64,000 nucleotides of DNA. It comes from Stenotrophomonas rhizophila. Its GTDB lineage: Bacteria; Pseudomonadota; Gammaproteobacteria; Xanthomonadales; Xanthomonadaceae. Below the pieces are notes generated by a model that worked only from the letters and a program-made list of their open reading frames with translations, was not told the DNA's origin and did not search any database. Both the position numbers and the translations under genes were made by a program. This document shows, one piece after another, positions 8,472-17,450 of this stretch (the first letter of the stretch is position 1; each line of letters begins with the position of its first letter). The stretch spans positions 62,001 to 126,000 of the forward strand of contig NZ_VDQT01000004.1 of assembly GCF_007667275.1 (NCBI RefSeq), in the 5' to 3' direction.

Positions 8472-9143
8472 TCAGGTGTTGCGCACGGCCGGCGCCACAT
8501 CAAGTCGCAGCACCAGGTAGCGCATGAAGAACTGGGTGATGGGTCCAACGCCCAGCGCGAATACCACCGTGCCGACGCCGGCGACGCCGCCCAATGCAAT
8601 GCCCAGCGCCAGCACCACCAGTTCGATGCAGGTACGCACGCGCTGGATCGACCCTCCCGCGCGGCGGGCAATGCCCGTCATCAGGCCATCGCGTGGGCCG
8701 GGTCCCAACTGGGCGCCGACATACAGCGCCGTGGCAATGGCACAGACCACCACGCCACCGACCAGGTAGACCCAGCGCAGCGCGAGCGTTTCAGGGACAG
8801 CCAACAGCTGCAGGTTGAGGTCGGTGAACGGACCCAGCAAAAGGGTATTGGCCAGCGTGCCAAGCCCCGGCATCTGCCGCAGCGGAATCCACAGCAGCAG
8901 GACCACCAGCGCCACCAGGACCATGATGGTGCCCAGCGACAGCGGCAGGTGCCGAGCCGCGCCCTCATGGAACACGACCCACGGCGAGCCGCCCAGCGTG
9001 CTGTACATCAACAGCGCATTCGAGAAGCCGTACAGCCACAGCCCGACCAGCAGGCGCAGCAGCCGCTCGGGCAGGCGGCCCGCGCGCAGCTGCGCAAGTG
9101 GTCCCAGATTGGTCAGTGCCGACGGAGAAGTATTCAGGTTCAT
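8472..9143 (-). CDS. YczE/YyaS/YitT-family integral membrane protein
   Basis: 223 residues with about five hydrophobic helices and the family segments LMYSTLGGSPWVVF and GPGPRDGLMTGIARR. Function is unknown, possibly a small-molecule permease. It is divergent from a MocR regulator across 60 bases, an arrangement known for YczE proteins, so the regulator probably controls this gene. The open frame extends far upstream but only as an antisense shadow of the MocR gene; ATG 9143 is the sensible start. Confidence 0.85.
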   Translation of the reverse strand: MNLNTSPSALTNLGPLAQLRAGRLPERLLRLLVGLWLYGFSNALLMYSTLGGSPWVVFHEGAARHLPLSLGTIMVLVALVVLLLWIPLRQMPGLGTLANTLLLGPFTDLNLQLLAVPETLALRWVYLVGGVVVCAIATALYVGAQLGPGPRDGLMTGIARRAGGSIQRVRTCIELVVLALGIALGGVAGVGTVVFALGVGPITQFFMRYLVLRLDVAPAVRNT

Positions 9144-9203
9144 GGGGCCAGTATCCGATCCACTGGCACTTCCACGTAGAGCCATTTCAGCCATAGTGGC
9201 TCC
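9144..9203. promoter_or_regulatory. Divergent promoter and operator region of the YczE / MocR pair
   Basis: The 60-base gap contains two dyads: GCCAGT / ACTGGC with a 9-base spacer (9147-9167) and AGCCA-TAG-TGGCT (9189-9201). Both carry a GCCA core, as expected of an autoregulated MocR operator. The assignment rests on position and symmetry only. Confidence 0.45.
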
Positions 9204-10658
9204 ATGAATCGCGCGCTTACGCCCCAGCACCTGGCCACTCTGGTTGGCCAGTTTCCCCGCAGCCCCGCCTATCGCGGACTGCGCCAGGTCCTGCAGGAAC
9301 TCATCGGCGACGGTCGTATTCCGCTCGATGCGCGCCTGCCCAGCGAGCGCGCCGTCTCGCAGCAGCTCGGAGTGTCGCGCAACACGGTCACGCGCGCCTA
9401 TGCCGACCTGGTCGCTGCCGGTTTCGCCAGCACCCGCCATGGTGCCGGCACCTTCGCGGCGGTGCCGGCCGACCGCCGCCGCGCGCACGACCACGCACTG
9501 CGCTCGTTCGCCAGCCCGCACGACCCTGACGGCAGCATCGACCTTACCTGCGCTTCCACCACCGCCATCGCCGGGCTCGATGCCGCGTATGCGCGTGCCA
9601 TGGAGCGGCTGCCGGGCTACCTCGGCAGCGATGGCTACCGCCCCACCGGCCTGCCGGTCCTGCGCGCCCTGATCGCGGAGCAGTTCGCGCAACGCGGCCT
9701 GCCCACCGACCCCGACCAGATCATGGTGACCTCGGGCGCATTGGCCGCCACGGCCGTGGTGGCGCGCGCGCTCTCGCGGCCCGGCGACAGGGTGATGATC
9801 GAATCGCCGGTGTACCCGAATGTCATCGAAGCGCTGCGCATCGGCGGCGCGCGACTGGTGGCGTCGCCCATGGGCGATGCGCTGGGCGAGGAAGGTTGGG
9901 ATCTGGACGGCATTGCCGCCACGCTCACCCAGACCCGACCGCACCTGGCCTACCTCATCCCCGACTACCAGAACCCCACCGGCTTCCTGATGCGCGACGA
10001 GCAGCGCGCACGCTATGCGGCGGAGCTGCGGGCCACGCGCACGGTGCCGGTGGTCGACGAATCGCTGCAGGCGCTGTCGCTGACCGACGTCCCCATGCCG
10101 CTGCCGTTCGCCGCGCATGCGCCGGACGCCGTCACCCTGGGCAGCGTGTCCAAGCTGTACTGGAGTGGCCTGCGCGTGGGCTGGATCCGCGCACCGCAGG
10201 GAATGATGGACACGCTGATCAAGGCCCGCCTGCAGCTGGACCTTGGCACCGCCCTGTTCGACCAGCTGGTGGTGACCGAACTGCTGCAGGATCCGGCACT
10301 GCTGGCGGCACGCCGCACCCAGCTGCGCCAGCGCCGCGATGCGTTGGCCGACGCGATCGCCGAGCACCTGCCGGACTGGCGTTTCCGGCTGCCGCAGGGC
10401 GGCATGACGTTGTGGCTGCAGCTGCCGGCCGGCACCAGCGCCACCCGGTTCGCGGCCCAGCTGGAAGCGGCCGGCGTCCATGTTCCGCCCGGCCCGATGT
10501 TCAGCGTCGAAGGCGGCGGCGACCAATGGCTGCGCATTCCCTACGTGCGGCCGGAGGAAGACCTGCGCGCAGCGGTGCGACGCATCGCCGAGGTGTGGTC
10601 CAAGGCGCCGGCGCGGCCGTCCGCCCGCAGGGAAGGCGCGAGGGTGGTTATTCTTTAG
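9204..10658 (+). CDS. MocR-type (GntR/aminotransferase) transcriptional regulator
   Basis: A 484-residue fusion of an N-terminal GntR winged helix (about 15-85; DARLPSERAVSQQLGVSRNT) with a C-terminal fold-type-I aminotransferase domain. The PLP-binding lysine lies in LGSVSKLYWSGLRVGW, and IPDYQNPTG is the usual active-site loop. Such proteins sense PLP or amino-compound ligands. It is divergent from the YczE-family gene, its likely target. Confidence 0.93.
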   Translation: MNRALTPQHLATLVGQFPRSPAYRGLRQVLQELIGDGRIPLDARLPSERAVSQQLGVSRNTVTRAYADLVAAGFASTRHGAGTFAAVPADRRRAHDHALRSFASPHDPDGSIDLTCASTTAIAGLDAAYARAMERLPGYLGSDGYRPTGLPVLRALIAEQFAQRGLPTDPDQIMVTSGALAATAVVARALSRPGDRVMIESPVYPNVIEALRIGGARLVASPMGDALGEEGWDLDGIAATLTQTRPHLAYLIPDYQNPTGFLMRDEQRARYAAELRATRTVPVVDESLQALSLTDVPMPLPFAAHAPDAVTLGSVSKLYWSGLRVGWIRAPQGMMDTLIKARLQLDLGTALFDQLVVTELLQDPALLAARRTQLRQRRDALADAIAEHLPDWRFRLPQGGMTLWLQLPAGTSATRFAAQLEAAGVHVPPGPMFSVEGGGDQWLRIPYVRPEEDLRAAVRRIAEVWSKAPARPSARREGARVVIL

Positions 10659-10695
10659 CCCGCCCAATCCAGCGGATTCGCCTCAGGAGGTCACC

Positions 10696-11046
10696 TTGCC
10701 AGCCCTGTTTTCTTCGCTACGCGACATCCTGCGGGTGTACAGCGGAAGCCTTCAGATCGTGCACGACGAGGAACATCACTTCTATGCCAACTGCCAGAGG
10801 TCTGATGCCAAAGGCAAAGCACAGTTCTTCGGTGCGGTGAAACTATCCGGGCGCAAACTCGTCTTCCACTTCATGCCCATCTACGACTTCCCCGAGCTGC
10901 TGGTCGACATCAGTCCAGAACTCAGGAAGCGCATGCAGGGGAAGTCGTGCTTCAACTTCGAGGCTGTCGATCCCTCGCTCCTGGTCGAATTGCAGCGCCT
11001 GGTCGAACAGGGCGCCGCGCGCTACAAAGCGGCCGGCAAGCTGTAG
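10696..11046 (+). CDS. Conserved small protein of unknown function
   Basis: A 116-residue soluble protein beginning with TTG at 10696, five bases after an AGGAGG ribosome site; the longer open frame upstream overlaps the MocR gene and is not used. Notable segments are AQFFGAVKLSGRKLVFHFMP, ISPELRKRMQGKSCFNFE and LQRLVEQGAARYKA. The RMQGKSCFNF motif looks conserved, but I cannot name the family with confidence. It ends six bases before the stop of the convergent LytTR gene. Confidence 0.75.
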   Translation: MPALFSSLRDILRVYSGSLQIVHDEEHHFYANCQRSDAKGKAQFFGAVKLSGRKLVFHFMPIYDFPELLVDISPELRKRMQGKSCFNFEAVDPSLLVELQRLVEQGAARYKAAGKL

Positions 11047-11052
11047 CCCCGC

Positions 11053-11925
11053 TCAGCCCGCAATTTCCCGCAGCTCCTGCCGGTACTTCCGGCTGCAGGG
11101 CAGCGCCGTGCCGTCGCGCAGGTGGACCTTCGCGTCGCCGGTGTCCAGCGGCTCGATCGAGGCGATATGCGGCAAGGCCACCATATAGCTGCGGTGGATG
11201 CGTACGAAGCGTTGCGGATCCAGCCGGGTTTCCACCCCGGCCAGGGTGCTGCGCAGCGGATAGTCGTGGCCACGCACGCGCAGGTTCACGTAGTTTCCGG
11301 CCGCCTGCACCCATTCGATGTCGCTGGCGGCAATCAGGAACTCCCGGCCCAGCTTGCGCACCAGGAAGCGCTCCGGCCGCTCCACCGGCTCCACCGGCGG
11401 GCCCTGGTCGGGAGCACTCAGCAGGCTGACTTCGCCCTGCCAGCGCCGCATCACGAACCGGTAGCCCTCCATCACCAACACGATGGAGATGACGCTGCGG
11501 ACGTCCTTGAGGTACTCGTAGAACAGCTCGCGTGGCCAAGGCCCGAAGTCATATTCCTGTCCGACCGCCCGGTACGCCAGCATCCGCAGCGCCACCATGG
11601 CAGCCACGTGGACCACGCAGACCGCCATGCTCACCGGAAGGTACTGCAGCAGGCGCCGCCGCCAGTTGTCCCAGAGCAGCGGGAACCGGCGCGTGTACCA
11701 GGCCAGGAAGGGGATCAGCAGCAGCAGCCACACCACCGCGCTGCTCGACTCCCACACCACCGGCTTCCAGGTCTCGAAGCCGGCATTGAGCCGGCGCAGG
11801 TCGATCACCGTGGTGATGCTGTTGCCGAGGAGGTTGGTGCCCACCAGCAGCACCCAGAAGCCCCACTCCACCCAGCGCCGCCACGGGAGATAACGTTCGT
11901 AGGGCATCGGGTCGGGGTCGGTCAT
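11053..11925 (-). CDS. Membrane-anchored LytTR-domain DNA-binding regulator
   Basis: 290 residues. About four membrane helices fill the N-terminal half, followed by a C-terminal LytTR domain (about 190-290; IEWVQAAGNYVNLRVRGHDY, RFVRIHRSYMVAL). There is no receiver domain or kinase, so it is a one-component regulator that reads a membrane signal and binds DNA directly. ATG 11925 is chosen; the frame runs further upstream but into the divergent promoter. It is divergent from an acyltransferase gene (156-base gap), which may be its target. Confidence 0.85.
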   Translation of the reverse strand: MTDPDPMPYERYLPWRRWVEWGFWVLLVGTNLLGNSITTVIDLRRLNAGFETWKPVVWESSSAVVWLLLLIPFLAWYTRRFPLLWDNWRRRLLQYLPVSMAVCVVHVAAMVALRMLAYRAVGQEYDFGPWPRELFYEYLKDVRSVISIVLVMEGYRFVMRRWQGEVSLLSAPDQGPPVEPVERPERFLVRKLGREFLIAASDIEWVQAAGNYVNLRVRGHDYPLRSTLAGVETRLDPQRFVRIHRSYMVALPHIASIEPLDTGDAKVHLRDGTALPCSRKYRQELREIAG

Positions 11926-12080
11926 CGCGCAAGTGTAGGAGGCGGCGCGGGTGCCGCACCATTCCCGCTCGTCCCCATGGGCCCGCGGTTCGTCCCTCGC
12001 TCCCGGCGGGCCGACCCTTCGCGCTGGCAGCCCCCGGTGCCGGGCCGCAGGGTGGTGTTCCCTGATGACTGGAGCGCACC

Positions 12081-13286
12081 ATGCAACGCCGATACGACCT
12101 GGACTGGGTGCGCGTGTGCGCCTTTGGCGTGCTCGTGCTGTACCACGTGGGCATGTACTACGTGACCTGGGACTGGCATGTAAAAAGCCCGCATGCCAGC
12201 CACGCACTGGAACCCTTCATGGTGCTGACCGCGCCCTGGCGGCTGTCCCTGCTGTTCCTGGTGTCCGGCGCGGCCACCGCCTTCATGTTCAGCCGGATCC
12301 AAACGCGTCCCGACGCGGGCGGCAGCCGGCTGCGGCTGCTCGGCACCCGTTCCTGGACCCTGCTGGTGCCGCTGGTGTTCGGCATGGTGGTGGTGGTCAC
12401 GCCCCAGTCCTACTACGAAGTCGTGGAGCAGCTGCCCGGCGGGTATCACCACGGCTACCTGACCTTCTGGGGCCAGTACCTTTCCGGTTACGAGGGCTTC
12501 TGCGATGCCGACGGCTGCCTGCGCGTGCCCACCTGGAACCACCTGTGGTTCGTGGCCTACCTGTGGGTGTACACGGTGGTGATCTGGCTGCTGTGGTGCC
12601 TGGGGCCGCGGCCTCTGCAGGCGCTTGGACGCGGCGTGGAGCATGCGCTTTCCGGCCTGGGCGCACTGGTCTGGCCTGCGCTGCTGCTGGCGCTGCTGCG
12701 GGTGACCCTGTCCGCGCGTTTCGAATCGACCCATGCGCTGGTGGACGACTGGTACAACCACGCCCAGTACTTCGCCGTGTTCCTGCTGGGCTTCCTGCTG
12801 GCGCGCGCCGACAGGTTCTGGGATGCCCTGGCCCACCTGCGCTGGCCGGCGCTGGTGCTGTGGCTGGCCAGCTGGGCCGGGATCATCGTGTACTTCGTCA
12901 GCTACGCCGAAGCGGAGCCGCCCTCGGCGCTGCGCATGGCCATGCGCGCGGTGTGGGGCCTGAACCAGTGGTGCGCCATCGCGGCGGTGCTGGGTTTTGC
13001 TCGGCACTGGAACCCGGGCAACAACCGCGCGCTGCGCTATCTGGTGCCCGCCGTGTTCCCGGTCTACATCCTGCACCAGACGATCATCGTGGTGGCGGCG
13101 CACAACCTGCAGCCGCTGGGCATTCCACCGTTGGCCGAGGGCCCGTTGCTGGTGGCGATCACCTTCGCGCTGGCCTTCCTGGGGTATGAAGGCATCCGCC
13201 GGGTCGCTTGGCTGCGGCCGTTGTTCGGGTTGAAGGTGGGCGGGGTCGCGACCCCTGTCCTGCCCGCCACCCGCGGCACTACGTAG
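12081..13286 (+). CDS. Membrane acyltransferase (acyltransferase-3 / OpgC-like family)
   Basis: 401 residues with about ten membrane helices. It opens with RRYDLDWVRVCAFGVLVLYHV, the usual active-site His segment of acyltransferase-3 proteins, and LFLVSGAATAFMFSR follows. Such enzymes move acetyl or succinyl groups onto glycans or lipids at the membrane; the acceptor cannot be told. GGAG lies just before ATG 12081. The TAG stop is part of the GTAG head of a REP hairpin. Confidence 0.85.
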   Translation: MQRRYDLDWVRVCAFGVLVLYHVGMYYVTWDWHVKSPHASHALEPFMVLTAPWRLSLLFLVSGAATAFMFSRIQTRPDAGGSRLRLLGTRSWTLLVPLVFGMVVVVTPQSYYEVVEQLPGGYHHGYLTFWGQYLSGYEGFCDADGCLRVPTWNHLWFVAYLWVYTVVIWLLWCLGPRPLQALGRGVEHALSGLGALVWPALLLALLRVTLSARFESTHALVDDWYNHAQYFAVFLLGFLLARADRFWDALAHLRWPALVLWLASWAGIIVYFVSYAEAEPPSALRMAMRAVWGLNQWCAIAAVLGFARHWNPGNNRALRYLVPAVFPVYILHQTIIVVAAHNLQPLGIPPLAEGPLLVAITFALAFLGYEGIRRVAWLRPLFGLKVGGVATPVLPATRGTT

Positions 13287-13308
13287 GAGCGGCGCTCTGG
13301 CCGCGCCG
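13283..13308 (+). repeat. SMAG-like REP hairpin overlapping a stop codon
   Basis: GTAG followed by an imperfect GC-rich stem (GCGGC ... GCCGC). The TAG at 13284-13286 is the stop codon of the acyltransferase gene. Confidence 0.5.
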
Positions 13309-13350
13309 GCATGCTAGCCTGCGCGGTTACGTCCATCCACTTGTCCGCCC

Positions 13351-16300
13351 ATGCCCTCCAGGTCCCAACCTCGCCCCGCCACCCGGGATACCGGCGCCAC
13401 CTTCCGCATGTTGTGGCCGCTGGTGGCAGTCATGCTGTTCTTCCTGGGCAGCGGCTTCCTGGCCGGCAAGAACATCCGCACGATCCAGCAAGGCAGTGCC
13501 CTGGTCATCCGCTCGCAGGAGACGATGAATGCCATGGGCGATGTGCTCTCGGCCGTGCAGGACGCCGAGACCGGGCAGCGTGGCTACCTGCTGACCGGGG
13601 ACGAAAGCTACCTGGAACCGTATCGGACCGCGCTGGCGGTCGCCAGCACGCGGCTGGACGCCATGCAGCGCAGCCTGGCCGACGACCCCGCGCAGGGCGA
13701 CAGGCTCAAGCTGTTGGCGCGCCGGGTCCAGGACAAGCTGGATGAGCTGCATGCCACCATCGAGCTGCGGCGCACCCAGGGCTTCGACGCCGCGCTGGCC
13801 GTGGTCAGTTCCAACAGCGGCAAGGCCGCAATGGACGATATCCGTGCGCGCCTGGCGGCCATGCGTGCCATCGAGCTCGACAAGCGCGCCCAGCGTCTTG
13901 CGGAAATGGAGTCGGCATACGCCACGGCGCTGAGCTCGGGGGCAGCCAGCGCGGTGCTGGGGACCCTGCTGACCATCTTCATCGCCTTCCTGCTTCGCCG
14001 CCACACCCGCGCGCGCGAACGCGACGCCTGGTTGCAGCGCGGACGCCTGGAGCTGGCCACCGCGACCGGCGGCGATCTGGACGGGGCCTCGCTTGCGCGC
14101 GCCAGCCTTGGCTTCCTCGCCGGTTTCACCGGCGCCCAGGCCGGCAAGCTGTTCGTGCCCGGCGCCCTGGGCTTCCAGCAGATCGGTGCGGTGGGCACCG
14201 CCACGTCGCCGGAAGACACCGCCAGCAGTGGCCAGCCGCTGGTCGGCGGCCTGCTCGGGCGCGCCGTGGACGAGAAGCGCGTGCTGCTCGTCAACGATGT
14301 GCCGCCGGGCTACTTCACGGTCGGCTCCGGCCTTGGACAGGCGCAGCCACGTCACCTGGTCATCGCACCCAGCCTGCACGAAGGCGAAGTGACCGGCGTC
14401 ATCGAGCTGGGCTTCTTCGGCACGGTGCCCGCCGAGGTGATCGAACTGCTCGAACTTGCCTCGGCCGACATGGCCGTCGCGCTGCGCTCGGCCGCCTACC
14501 GGTCGCGCCTGTCCGAACTGCTGGCCCAGACCCAGCGCCAGTCGGAAACGCTGCAGGTGCAGAGCGAGGAACTGCGCGTCTCCAACGAAGAGCTGGAAGA
14601 ACAGAGCCGCGCGCTGCGTGCCTCCCAGCATGAGCTCGAAGAGCAGCAGGCCGAGCTGGAGCAGACCAACAGCCAGTTGTTCGAGCAGTCGCAGCAGCTG
14701 GAAGAGGAGCGCGACAAACTCGCCCGCGCCAATGCCGGCATCGTGGCCGAATCGCACAAGGTGCAGCGCGCCAGCCAGTACAAATCCGAGTTCCTGGCCA
14801 ACATGTCGCACGAACTGCGCACGCCGCTCAACTCGGCGTTGATCCTTTCCAAGCTGCTGGGCGACAACCGCGACGGCAACCTCAGCGCGGAACAGGTGAA
14901 GTTCGCGCGGACCATCCATGCCTCCGGCACCGACCTGCTCAACCTCATCAACGAAATCCTCGACCTCTCCAAGATCGAGGCCGGCCACATCGAAGTGCAT
15001 GCCGAGCGCTTCGGGGTGGAAAAGCTGCTGTCGGACATCTCGGCACTGCTCGGTCCGGTCGCCAGCGAAAAGGGCCTGTCGCTGGAGGTCTCCATGAGCG
15101 CCGACTGCCCGGCGATGATTGAATCCGATCGCCAGCGCATCGAACAGATCCTCAAGAACCTGCTGTCCAACGCGCTGAAGTTCACCGAGGCCGGCAGCGT
15201 GGCCGTCTCGGCGTCGGCTACGCGCGATGGCAAGGTGGTGTTCGCCGTGCGCGACACCGGCATCGGCATCGCCCCGGAACAGCAGGCGCGCATTTTCGAA
15301 GCCTTCCAGCAGGCCGATGGTTCGATCAGCCGGCGCTACGGCGGTACCGGCCTGGGGCTGTCCATTTCGCAGGAGTTGGCGCGCCTGCTCGGCGGCGACA
15401 TCACCGTGGAAAGCGAGCCTGGCAAGGGCAGCTGTTTCCGCCTGGTGGTCGCGACGAAGCTGGCGACGCAGGAGCCGCCGGCGCCGCCGGTCGCCGCAGC
15501 GCCGGTGGCACCCCCGCGCGCAAAGCGTGCGGACGTCCGCCCAGCGCTGGTGAACACGCGCGCTGCAGGTGACGCAGGCAACAAGCCGGGCAGCAGCGGG
15601 CGAGGCCTGATCCTGATCATCGAGGATGACGTCGCCTTCGGCGAGATTGTCAGCGACCTCGCGCATGAGATGGGCTTCCGCGCCAAGGTGGCGCAGACCG
15701 CCGGCGAAGCGCTGGCCGCGGCGCGCGCGGAACCCCCGCACGCCATCGTGCTGGACATCGGCCTGCCGGACCAGTCGGGGTTGTCGGTGCTGGACGTGCT
15801 CAAGCACGACATGCGCACCCGCCACATTCCCATCCACGTGGTCTCGGCCACGGACCATTCGCACAAGGCACTGTCGCTGGGCGCGGTGGGCTACCTCGGC
15901 AAGCCCGCCACCCGCGAGGAACTCGCCGGCGTGCTCGATTCGCTGGAACGTCGCCTCTCGCAACGCCCGCGCCGGGTGCTGGTGGTGGAAGACGACGCCG
16001 TGCAGCTGGACGCCGTGCGCGAACTGCTCGCGGTGGCCGACGTGGAGACCATTGGCGCGCGCTCGGCATCGGAATGCCTGCAGGTGCTGGAGCAGCACAG
16101 CTTCGACTGCATGGTGCTGGACCTGACGCTCCCCGACGCCTCCGGTTTCGAGCTGCTGGAACTGCTCACCGAAAAGAGCCTGCACGCGCTGCCGCCGGTC
16201 ATCGTCTACACCGGCCGGGTGCTGTCGCCGGCCGAGGAAGTGCGGCTGGGGCGCTATTCCAGCTCGATCATCATCAAGGGCGCCCGTTCGCCCGAGCGCC

Positions 16301-16785
16301 TGCTCGACGAGGTCACCCTGTTCCTGCACAAGGTGGTCAGTGACCTGCCGGAATCGCAGCAGGGCATGATCCGTACCGCTCAGCATCGCGACACCGCACT
16401 GGAAGGACGTCGCGTGCTGGTCGTCGAGGACGATGTGCGCAACATCTACGCCTTGATGAATGTGCTGGAGCCGCACGGGTGCAAGGTATCCATCGCGCGC
16501 AACGGACAGGACGCCATTGATGCGTTGACCGCGGCGGTGGATGGCCCGGCGCCGATCGAACTGGTGCTGATGGACATCATGATGCCGGTCAAGGATGGCT
16601 TGACCGCCACGCGCGAGATCCGCCAGGACGGACGCTTCGGCAAGCTGCCGATCATCGCGCTCACCGCCAAGGCCATGCCCGACGACCAGCAGCAGTGCAT
16701 CCAGGCCGGTGCCAACGATTACATCGCCAAGCCGCTCGACGTGGACAAGCTGGTGTCGCTGATCCGTGTGTGGCTGATGGCATGA
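13351..16785 (+). CDS. Hybrid sensor histidine kinase with three receiver domains
   Basis: 1144 residues, in order: membrane helix (about 20-42); CHASE3-type periplasmic domain with [19 protein letters not shown]; second helix (about 190-212); GAF-like domain (about 230-385); coiled coil rich in Glu and Gln (about 390-475); HisKA with phospho-acceptor His487 in [12 protein letters not shown]; HATPase with NLLSNALKF and [18 protein letters not shown]. Three receiver domains follow, with acceptor Asp802, Asp924 and Asp1075. All phosphorylation sites are intact. No response regulator is adjacent. A start at 13408 (MLWPLVAVM) is also possible. Confidence 0.93.
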   Translation: MPSRSQPRPATRDTGATFRMLWPLVAVMLFFLGSGFLAGKNIRTIQQGSALVIRSQETMNAMGDVLSAVQDAETGQRGYLLTGDESYLEPYRTALAVASTRLDAMQRSLADDPAQGDRLKLLARRVQDKLDELHATIELRRTQGFDAALAVVSSNSGKAAMDDIRARLAAMRAIELDKRAQRLAEMESAYATALSSGAASAVLGTLLTIFIAFLLRRHTRARERDAWLQRGRLELATATGGDLDGASLARASLGFLAGFTGAQAGKLFVPGALGFQQIGAVGTATSPEDTASSGQPLVGGLLGRAVDEKRVLLVNDVPPGYFTVGSGLGQAQPRHLVIAPSLHEGEVTGVIELGFFGTVPAEVIELLELASADMAVALRSAAYRSRLSELLAQTQRQSETLQVQSEELRVSNEELEEQSRALRASQHELEEQQAELEQTNSQLFEQSQQLEEERDKLARANAGIVAESHKVQRASQYKSEFLANMSHELRTPLNSALILSKLLGDNRDGNLSAEQVKFARTIHASGTDLLNLINEILDLSKIEAGHIEVHAERFGVEKLLSDISALLGPVASEKGLSLEVSMSADCPAMIESDRQRIEQILKNLLSNALKFTEAGSVAVSASATRDGKVVFAVRDTGIGIAPEQQARIFEAFQQADGSISRRYGGTGLGLSISQELARLLGGDITVESEPGKGSCFRLVVATKLATQEPPAPPVAAAPVAPPRAKRADVRPALVNTRAAGDAGNKPGSSGRGLILIIEDDVAFGEIVSDLAHEMGFRAKVAQTAGEALAAARAEPPHAIVLDIGLPDQSGLSVLDVLKHDMRTRHIPIHVVSATDHSHKALSLGAVGYLGKPATREELAGVLDSLERRLSQRPRRVLVVEDDAVQLDAVRELLAVADVETIGARSASECLQVLEQHSFDCMVLDLTLPDASGFELLELLTEKSLHALPPVIVYTGRVLSPAEEVRLGRYSSSIIIKGARSPERLLDEVTLFLHKVVSDLPESQQGMIRTAQHRDTALEGRRVLVVEDDVRNIYALMNVLEPHGCKVSIARNGQDAIDALTAAVDGPAPIELVLMDIMMPVKDGLTATREIRQDGRFGKLPIIALTAKAMPDDQQQCIQAGANDYIAKPLDVDKLVSLIRVWLMA

Positions 16786-16792
16786 CCCGCAA

Positions 16793-16814
16793 CGCGCCGC
16801 CGTGTGGCGGCGCG
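16793..16814. terminator. Hairpin between convergent genes
   Basis: A perfect 9-base stem (CGCGCCGCC / GGCGGCGCG) around GTGT lies between the kinase stop and the stop of the next, convergent gene. There is no T-run, so termination strength is uncertain. Confidence 0.4.
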
Positions 16815-16826
16815 TGGACTGGCAGG

Positions 16827-17057
16827 TCAGTCACCCTTTCCGGCGGTGCCGATGGCGTGGGGCTTGCGGCTGCGCAGCCACAGCCAGGCAACCACGGCAA
16901 GCAGGGCAGCTGCAGCAATGTAAACCCCGTAGGTGCGCACCAGCTGGCCGACGAAAAAGCCGAGCTTGTAGCCCGCACTGTAGGAATCGGCATCCGCTGC
17001 AGCGACGCAGGGGACCAGAGCCGAAAGTGCCGCAAGACCTTGAAATACCTTTTTCAT
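16827..17057 (-). CDS. Small protein with signal peptide and one membrane helix
   Basis: 76 residues: a cleavable-looking signal (MKKVFQGLAALSALVPCVAA), then YSAGYKLGFFVGQLVRTYGVY, a membrane helix (AAAALLAVVAWLWL) and a basic tail. GGAGAA precedes ATG 17057 at good distance. Last gene of a minus-strand group with the DUF2235-like lipoprotein. No family recognised. Confidence 0.7.
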   Translation of the reverse strand: MKKVFQGLAALSALVPCVAAADADSYSAGYKLGFFVGQLVRTYGVYIAAAALLAVVAWLWLRSRKPHAIGTAGKGD

Positions 17058-17121
17058 GCTTCTCCTTTGGGTTGTACGACAAGTTGACATCCTGCCATCG
17101 ACGGCGCCGCTTCCAACCCGG

Positions 17122-17394
17122 TCACGCCGTGCGCGGTCTGACCAGCAGCGAAAGCGTGGCGCCGGCAAGTCCGCCCCATATGGCACCATCGGTGAAGCGG
17201 AAGCCGCTGAAGTGCGAGATCGCCAATCCAATGGCCATTCCCACCAACGCAAACCCGGCGGCCATGCGCTTGCGCTTCATCAGCACTTCAGCCGCAGCGC
17301 GCTTTTCGCGCATCCGCACCATCCTTGCATCCTGATCGCGGAGATGAGGTTCCAGGATGGCTTCGGAAACCGCTTCGGCCTGTGTCTTGTCCAT
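17122..17394 (-). CDS. Small membrane protein with charged N-terminus
   Basis: 90 residues: a charged, probably helical N-terminus (residues 1-45, rich in Arg, Lys, Glu) followed by two membrane helices (AAGFALVGMAIGLAISHF and GGLAGATLSLLV). AGGAGG stands eight bases before ATG 17394. It lies between the DUF2235-like gene and the next small membrane protein, same strand. Function unknown. Confidence 0.72.
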   Translation of the reverse strand: MDKTQAEAVSEAILEPHLRDQDARMVRMREKRAAAEVLMKRKRMAAGFALVGMAIGLAISHFSGFRFTDGAIWGGLAGATLSLLVRPRTA

Positions 17395-17450
17395 CTGCCC
17401 CGCCTCCTGGTTGCTTGAACCGTATCGTAGCCGAGGACCGGCCCGCCAGC

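Noticed and set aside
8472..10667. 731-codon reading of the YczE-family gene
   Set aside because: The first 508 codons are antisense to the MocR gene; only the part from 9143 looks like a membrane protein.
13327..16476. Minus-strand open frame of 1049 codons opposite the histidine kinase
   Set aside because: Antisense shadow of a clear multi-domain kinase; no family motif.
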